NCBI GenBank assembly: GCA_963556195.1
Contig: OY744532.1
Location: 103,468,083 to 103,532,082 of the forward strand
Direction: 5' to 3'
DNA length: 64,000 nt
From: Sepiola atlantica
Taxonomy: Eukaryota > Mollusca > Cephalopoda > Sepiida > Sepiolidae
The notes under the pieces were generated by a model, which worked only from the letters and a program-made list of their open reading frames with translations, did no database searches and was not told the origin of the DNA. The translations under genes and the position numbers were made by a program. The stretch's first letter is position 1, and every line of letters begins with the position of its first letter. Positions 58,392 to 64,000 of the stretch are shown here, piece after piece.

Positions 58392-58671
58392 GTGAAAAGG
58401 CAACTGCTAGTCTATGCACTAAGAGTGTTATTCAAATATTTTTTCTATATTATCTATTTAATATTTATTTTTTTAATAACATAATTTGGGGATTTGGGAA
58501 TAATATACAATTATTATGTTATTTTATTTGAACTATATTTTCTTAATTTCTTAAAATTATAAAATTCAATAGCTAATATGTTATACCAAATACATTGAAT
58601 ATCACTCTTTGTATATAGACTAGCCGTTTTCCACACTCACACACAATATATATATATATATATATATATAT

Positions 58672-60056
58672 TAATTTAAACAAATATAACAAAAATATTG
58701 CATTACTTAAATCAAATGAAAAAAAGAAAACGAACAAAATACTTTCATTTCATTTGCTGCGAGCGACATTGATATTTACTGCGGTTCAACCACATATTTC
58801 CGTTCCGCACGAATTTCACGAGATTTAAACAACCTACAATTTCATAGAATGTTTTTCCTTCAAAATATACCATAGAACACGGTTTTACATCTGTAGAAGT
58901 CCTGACTAATCAAGTAACTTTTAATTTAAAAAAATAAAAAAAACAACATAGATTTGTCATACTTCTAAACGCCGACATACTTCTATTTTTGCACTGTGTA
59001 TTCAAAATACTTCATTCGAATTCAGACACACATTGAATTTGATTTAACAATTGCTTTAAGTAGAAAACATTGACACTAATATCGAAGAGAGTTTAAAAAG
59101 GTTGTTTTGTGTGATCTACAAACACAAAGTTCATGCAGTTCAAAATATGTTTAACCCTAACACTAATTCTAACCTTTTATTTACACATTTATGTACTCAA
59201 TTAGTATGACTTAGGGGAATGACGATTCCAGACAGCATATATTTTATAGCTAGCATACGTAAATTTAACAGTGACATAAAAACGCTCATGCAAAATGTCA
59301 GAGGTTTTATCAGCCGCAAAAATGTGAGAATTACATCTAATATGAATCCGAATAAGCCAAATAATACACATATATCAAATTACGAGCACTGTTTGATTTA
59401 CAATTTGCGCTCAAAATCAATTTTGGTCTAGGTGTTGCGATTCTTGCTTTTGTGAATTTTTCACAGGCAAAACCAAGACACGGAGCTAGCTAGTATCTAT
59501 AATAATGATGGAATCAGCAGAAAAGCGGCCATTAAACCTTCGTCCTTTACCGTTTTCTATTCTGAATCGATATTAATATTACATTTATTTTTCAATAATT
59601 GGATATTTATGAATGGTCGAAAAGACAAAGCGCAGTTAATTTGATTGGTTGATTAAATTTTCCTTTCTAATCGCTTGCGTGATTTAAGGGAACTATTTTG
59701 TCTGCGTGCGAGAGGAACATGTTTGTAATGAAGTTATTGAAATGTTCAAACAAATACGCCCAACTATGGGCATTCGTGCGTTAACTCCCTTGTATTATGG
59801 GCCTTTTTACCGCGTTTTTTTCTGTGTTTTAATGGCATTTTTGTTTCATACTTCTTCCTCTTCACTCTTTCTACTTTCGCCTCATTATCATTTTTCCTTT
59901 TTTTTTCTGCCCAATACAGTTTCCATGTGTGTCTTCGCAACACTTTTCTCTATGCGAATACGTTTGTTGAATCTTCTCTTATGTGTTCACTGATGTTATT
60001 TTACTAGTGCTTTACCTCATTTTGCCGAAGTCCCCCTCATTGTTCATTTCTTCTTC

Positions 60057-60057
<1 letters not shown>
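58672..60057. other. Gene-less stretch
   Basis: AT-rich DNA. A possible Helitron-like 3' terminus (CTAG|T at 59493) follows a TGTGAA-TTT-TTCACA hairpin, but the spacing is too long for confidence. The open frame at 59706-59993 has no recognised motif. Confidence 0.5.
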
Positions 60058-60059
<2 letters not shown>

Positions 60060-60119
<60 letters not shown>

Positions 60120-60253
60120 ATAGATAGATAGATAGATAGATAGATACATATATATATATGCATATATATATATTAAATAAATATATATATATATAGATAT
60201 ATATATATAAATACATATATATATATGTATATATACGTATATGTATATATGTC

Positions 60254-60320
<67 letters not shown>
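60060..60320. repeat. TA/GATA microsatellite complex
   Basis: (TA)n (60060-60117), then (GATA)n (60120-60147), then interrupted TA with GC, GT and AAAT variants, then (TA)n (60257-60320). Confidence 0.95.
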
Positions 60321-60324
<4 letters not shown>

Positions 60325-60953
60325 GTATTGCTATAATATAAACAGAGTACTGGCCGAATACTCTTGTTTTAAAACCTGTCCGAACAATGCATCTAAATTT
60401 ATATGAAATTACGTATATTTATTAACCGATCATTATGAATTCGGAAACACAAAGTAGTTAGAGTACGGAATTTGGGCTTTATATAGTCAAAGTTTTATGC
60501 GTAGGAGAGTAAAGGCGGGGACCTCTTTGTGAAAATTAGAATACTTAAGATTTTGAGTAATTGTAACACTAGGCATTCAACATCAGCTATTATTCCCCAT
60601 TTTTAAGGTTGGGGGTGGCAGAGTTTGAACTTAAAATAAAGTATTCGCAGTTTATGGTTTTTTTTATTTCAAAATATAAACAGCCACTAGTACGGCAATT
60701 TTCGGAGAAGCAGGTGTAGTAAGCACGTACAGATAGTGGACGTGGAACATAGCGTCACATGCGCGCACAAAATTAAGTAAACATAAAACGAGTTAAAAGT
60801 TGAAAATAAATACATGAACACGAATCGGCGTCAAATTAATGTTTTATTGCATCTAAATCCAATTAAAGATATTAAAAAGTAATATTCGTTACATTCTTCG
60901 TTGACATTGTTTTATTTAAAGAGAAATAGAATTAAATTTAAAATACAAACAAA
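60321..60953. other. Gene-less stretch
   Basis: Unique AT-rich DNA with no recognised features. Confidence 0.55.
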
Positions 60954-61008
60954 AAGTGGGTTTCATGAATAAATTTATTATTAATAAATTTATTCATGAA
61001 ACCCACTT
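60954..61008. repeat. Perfect palindrome, 27-bp arms, 1-nt spacer
   Basis: AAGTGGGTTTCATGAATAAA... at 60954-60980 and its exact complement at 60982-61008 are separated by a single T. Near-zero-spacer palindromes are unstable in vivo, so one preserved exactly is probably young. Confidence 0.9.
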
Positions 61009-62290
61009 AAAAAATCTAAATAATCTTTTTTTAACGAACAATGCAACAAATGTGATGTATTTAAATATATTTTGCATAGAAAAAAAGTGCAATTAACAAC
61101 GAACACCTAAATACATAAAATAAAAATATATAATTTATTATATAATTAAATATAATTTTGTTTTAAACGGACAATTGCTGAAAGTGAAACCATGATTAAT
61201 TTTCACCTTGATTTTATTTGATAAAAAGACTACTTGATCGATTTTCGTGATTTTTGGTGTACAATATTTTAATATATATTGTAAGGTGGGAAACAGTCAG
61301 GAAAATTTAGCTGATTCATTGTCTGCCATTTTCGCTGTGAAACGACGAATTCACCATTTATGTTAGAGTGATTTACCAACTTTTTCATATGTGGAGTCCA
61401 GTGTGGGAGGTCTCTTTTAACGGGGACTTTTGTGGGTGTACATTTATGCGATGACCGAAAATTATTACAAACATCTTAACTCCTTATTTTAACAATTTTC
61501 TCAAACTCTTAATGCCTTATATATTTTACCTAGTTTCGTCTGTCGTAATTTCATTCTTCGTCGTCTAGTGGTCTACTGGTCGAACGTTGTGCCGTGGTTT
61601 GTTTCTTTCGATTCTTCGTCTGGAAGTGATCTCTTTCTTGCTCGTCTAGTGGTTTAACGTTTTGCAGAGGGTTTTTTATGATCTGAAAATGTACATCATT
61701 AGGTACAACAAAAAAAAACTTCAAAGACATTTCGAGAGGTTCATGAAGGTTTTATTTACCTTGAGTAACGCCTGGTAGAGAGTCGCTGTCTTCGACTGTT
61801 GTTACTTTTTTGTTACTTTACTAAACTGCTAAGTAGATAGGGGAAGATAGGCGTGTTGTTGTCCTATCTTAATGAGCCAATCTTAAACTTTTCCGATTAT
61901 GATTAATTGGACAAACCGTCTGCTTTTCTTCCACGACAAATCGTTCTCGACAACTGTTCGCTTCGGCCTCCATGGCGAACTGTCTCTTGGACATCTGTTT
62001 CCTTTTGCTTCCACGACAGGACTGTTTTCGATTGTCGCTTCGACAACAACAAGTGACCTCACAGTCCTTTGTGTTGTCATGAACGAACATCCCTACATTG
62101 TGTTTGACCATTATTGACCCAAAATCTTTTGAAGTTAGCAAGGCCCTGCAAAACCTTTTATGATTTACAAAACGAATCATTCGTGGTAACAGACTTAATC
62201 ATCCAAAATAGATGTCAGTTCAACCTTCACTGAATCTGACAAATTCACCCCGGTCATAATTAATACTAGTTGACCTACACTCTTTTTAGA
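61009..62290. other. Gene-less stretch
   Basis: Two CGTCTAGTGGT words, at about 61561 and 61642, resemble tRNA A-boxes, without B-boxes. Open frames at 61869-62180 have no recognised motif. Confidence 0.5.
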
Positions 62291-62308
62291 AATGCAGGGC
62301 CCCTATAA

Positions 62309-62359
<51 letters not shown>

Positions 62360-62375
62360 CAATAATAATAATAAT

Positions 62376-62410
<35 letters not shown>
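62309..62410. repeat. (ACT)n then (AAT)n microsatellite
   Basis: About 17 ACT units, then AAT units with one AATTAT interruption. This tract runs into the R2-like fragment. Confidence 0.95.
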
Positions 62411-62412
<2 letters not shown>

Positions 62413-62822
62413 CTTGCAAAATCGTAGATTTCGCCGTACCAGAAGACCACAGAGTGAAAATAAAAGAAACAGAAAAACGAAGCAAATACACGGAACTAGC
62501 CAGAGAACTAAAAGGAATATGGAGCATGAAGAAAGTCAATATGATACCAATAATCGTAGGTGCACTAGGAACAATAAAAAAAACTGGAAAAAAAACTGGG
62601 AGAAATTGGGATCATTGGAAATATACAAAGGACAGCAATGATCAAAACAGCTACAATCTTAAGAAAAAATCATTGAATGTGGAAACTAACCCGCATAAGC
62701 TACGAAGGGTCACACGGAATCTACTACAGGAAGAAAACAAAACCACGGAAAGAACACATCACAAACAAAGAAACAGAAAAGGCAAAAAAACATCGCTTTA
62801 TAAGCTCACCCACCCCCAATAA
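62411..62822 (+). pseudogene. R2-like (restriction-like endonuclease) LINE C-terminal fragment
   Basis: After the (AAT)n tract the frame reads SCKIVDFAVPEDHRVKIKET, then EKRSKYTELARELKGIWSMK and PIIVGALGTIKK. This matches the C-terminal restriction-like endonuclease region of R2-type LINEs as I know it: the K-T/S-C-x-I-V-D and PxD acidic pair, the EKxxKY helix and the IVGALGT strand. A frameshift near 62600 moves the rest (LGSLEIYKGQQ) to another frame. The fragment lacks the reverse transcriptase and is joined to the AAT tract on its left, so it is truncated. The first part of the ATG-initiated frame (62292-62410) is microsatellite. Confidence 0.65.
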
Positions 62823-63335
62823 ATTACACCGGCCTCAACTGACACGACACAAAAATGAACCAATGAACAGAAATAGTAAGAAACACCATCAGCCTCCCCC
62901 CAAAAAAAATTAATAAAAATACTCAGCCCCCCCCCCTAAAACAAATAGATAAAAAATATTGTTTTTTAAATTTAAATTTAAAAAGAAAATGGTACCAGCC
63001 TAGGCTGACACCACACAAAATATTACCATAGGGTCAAGGAGGATGAGAAGACCGAGGAGGGACAGCACAAACCAGACCTCAACTGGAAGTGCAGAGAATG
63101 CTAGGACCTTGGAGAGGCTTATTGCCACACAAATCCCAGAGAAGACCAATGGTCCTTATCAGCAAGAAATCAATGGAAAACGGCTTTTGTGATTCTGTAA
63201 GTTTATTTGCGGTAGCTATCGAAAAGAGGTGGATAATACTGGAAATCTGGGGAGACTTGTTGTCACTCAGACTCCAGGGAATACCACCGGTTGTCGATGA
63301 GCAATCCCTGATGACTTGTGTGAGAACTCCTACTG
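62823..63335. other. Probable LINE 3' tail or linker
   Basis: Moderately GC-rich segments (63041-63330) with a C-run at 62927-62934. It may be the 3' untranslated region of the R2-like copy; the run of (AAT)n at 63340 would then be its tail. Not provable from the sequence alone. Confidence 0.3.
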
Positions 63336-63339
63336 AGTA

Positions 63340-63430
<91 letters not shown>

Positions 63431-63431
63431 T
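63340..63431. repeat. (AAT)n microsatellite
   Basis: About 30 uninterrupted AAT units. The remaining DNA to 64000 is unique, AT-rich and without a recognised gene. Confidence 0.95.
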
Positions 63432-64000
63432 TCGACAAACTGTTTTGGAAATGTGTTATTCGAATTTAGTTAAACCATAAAGAATTGAAAGTGATTATTA
63501 CTCCGTTTCAATAAACAATAAAAGAAAGTAAATCTACATTATTCGGTGTTTGTTTAGTAAATCTTAAACATTTCTCTGGAAAACAGTTTAATAATGCTTT
63601 AGAGGGTTTATAGGCTTTTTTATTGAATGGATTCTTTTTAAACCTCGGTTTTCTCCGGAATAAAACTCATTTGGCACTTGCGATTGGATTTCAAATTGAT
63701 TTATACTGTGAATCTGCGAATTCTTCATCCGGAAGAAGGTCGTACATACCGCAAGATGATTGGTCATAAATACAATGCTGAAAAAAGTGCAAAGAAAATA
63801 TATGAGGAAGAAACATTATGTAGAAAAACTGACGCATGCGTGTCACTGTGTCGGGGGTCAGGCTTTCAGTTATCAGTTTCATACAACATTGTTAAAAATG
63901 AATAGTTTTATTTGAAATACCGTATAGATTGTTGCATTGCCAGTAGCGGTTTCGTTTGTTCAGTCAGGACCGGGTTCAAATCTCGGTACAAGTTGTAGAA

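Noticed and set aside
59451..59493. Helitron 3' end (hairpin then CTAG|T)
   Set aside because: The hairpin is 28 nt from the putative end rather than 10-12, and no 5' end is found.
61555..61660. tRNA genes suggested by CGTCTAGTGGT words
   Set aside because: Two A-box-like words but no B-box, no cloverleaf and no acceptor stem.
61869..62180. Open frame of 103 codons on the minus strand
   Set aside because: No recognisable motif, overlapped by frames of similar length on both strands.

Overview
This window looks like intergenic DNA from an animal nuclear genome, most likely a cephalopod such as an octopus. I infer this from its texture: more than 30 long (TA)n tracts, long (AAT)n tracts, tRNA-like SINE heads, and dead LINE, mariner/Tc1 and Helitron-like copies. 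There is no recognisable host gene. I see no prokaryotic features, and nearly every open frame is either a microsatellite translation or a transposon remnant. The species assignment is an inference; the mobile elements are read from the sequence.

Layout. 1-14.1 kb: (TA)n tracts, a minus-strand non-LTR reverse transcriptase relic (1.74-3.10 kb), foldbacks, a tandem duplication (6.44-6.74 kb), and a plus-strand RTE-like LINE with a broken endonuclease and reverse transcriptase (about 10.0-13.2 kb). 14.16-20.90 kb: the centrepiece, a 6.7-kb DNA transposon with terminal inverted repeats of about 565 bp and a probable 3-bp target duplication. It carries one long reading frame of about 1,590 codons, broken by only two in-frame stops. 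The frame encodes an N-terminal duplicated Cys/His module, a DDE-type core and a C-terminal XPG/FEN-like nuclease, the layout known for Academ-type (XPG-bearing) transposons. 22.2-24.4 kb: a long perfect-arm hairpin and a minus-strand LINE endonuclease relic. 24.5-25.1 kb: TA-rich microsatellite. 25.2-27.65 kb: AT-rich DNA with nothing recognisable. 27.68-31.03 kb: a minisatellite of about 108 units of 31 bp with local higher-order repeats of six and eight units.

31-64 kb: more microsatellites and foldbacks, several badly decayed tandem arrays (33.2-33.96, 40.2-40.9, 44.7-45.35 and 54.1-54.4 kb), and long (AAT)n/(GAA)n tracts. A cluster of Helitron-like ends lies at 38.3-39.8 kb. It contains a retroposed, U2-snRNA-headed insertion bounded by an 11-bp direct repeat; another Helitron-like copy lies at 43.7-44.1 kb. 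A tRNA-derived SINE family is present twice (45.4 and 51.0 kb). A dead mariner lies at 55.04-56.27 kb, a Tc1-like fragment at 56.5-57.0 kb, and an R2-like LINE C-terminal fragment at 62.4-62.8 kb.

The genes do not form a pathway. The window is best read as a graveyard of successive insertions. One element (14.16-20.90 kb) is recent enough to keep almost its whole coding frame, and it is the best lead for further work.
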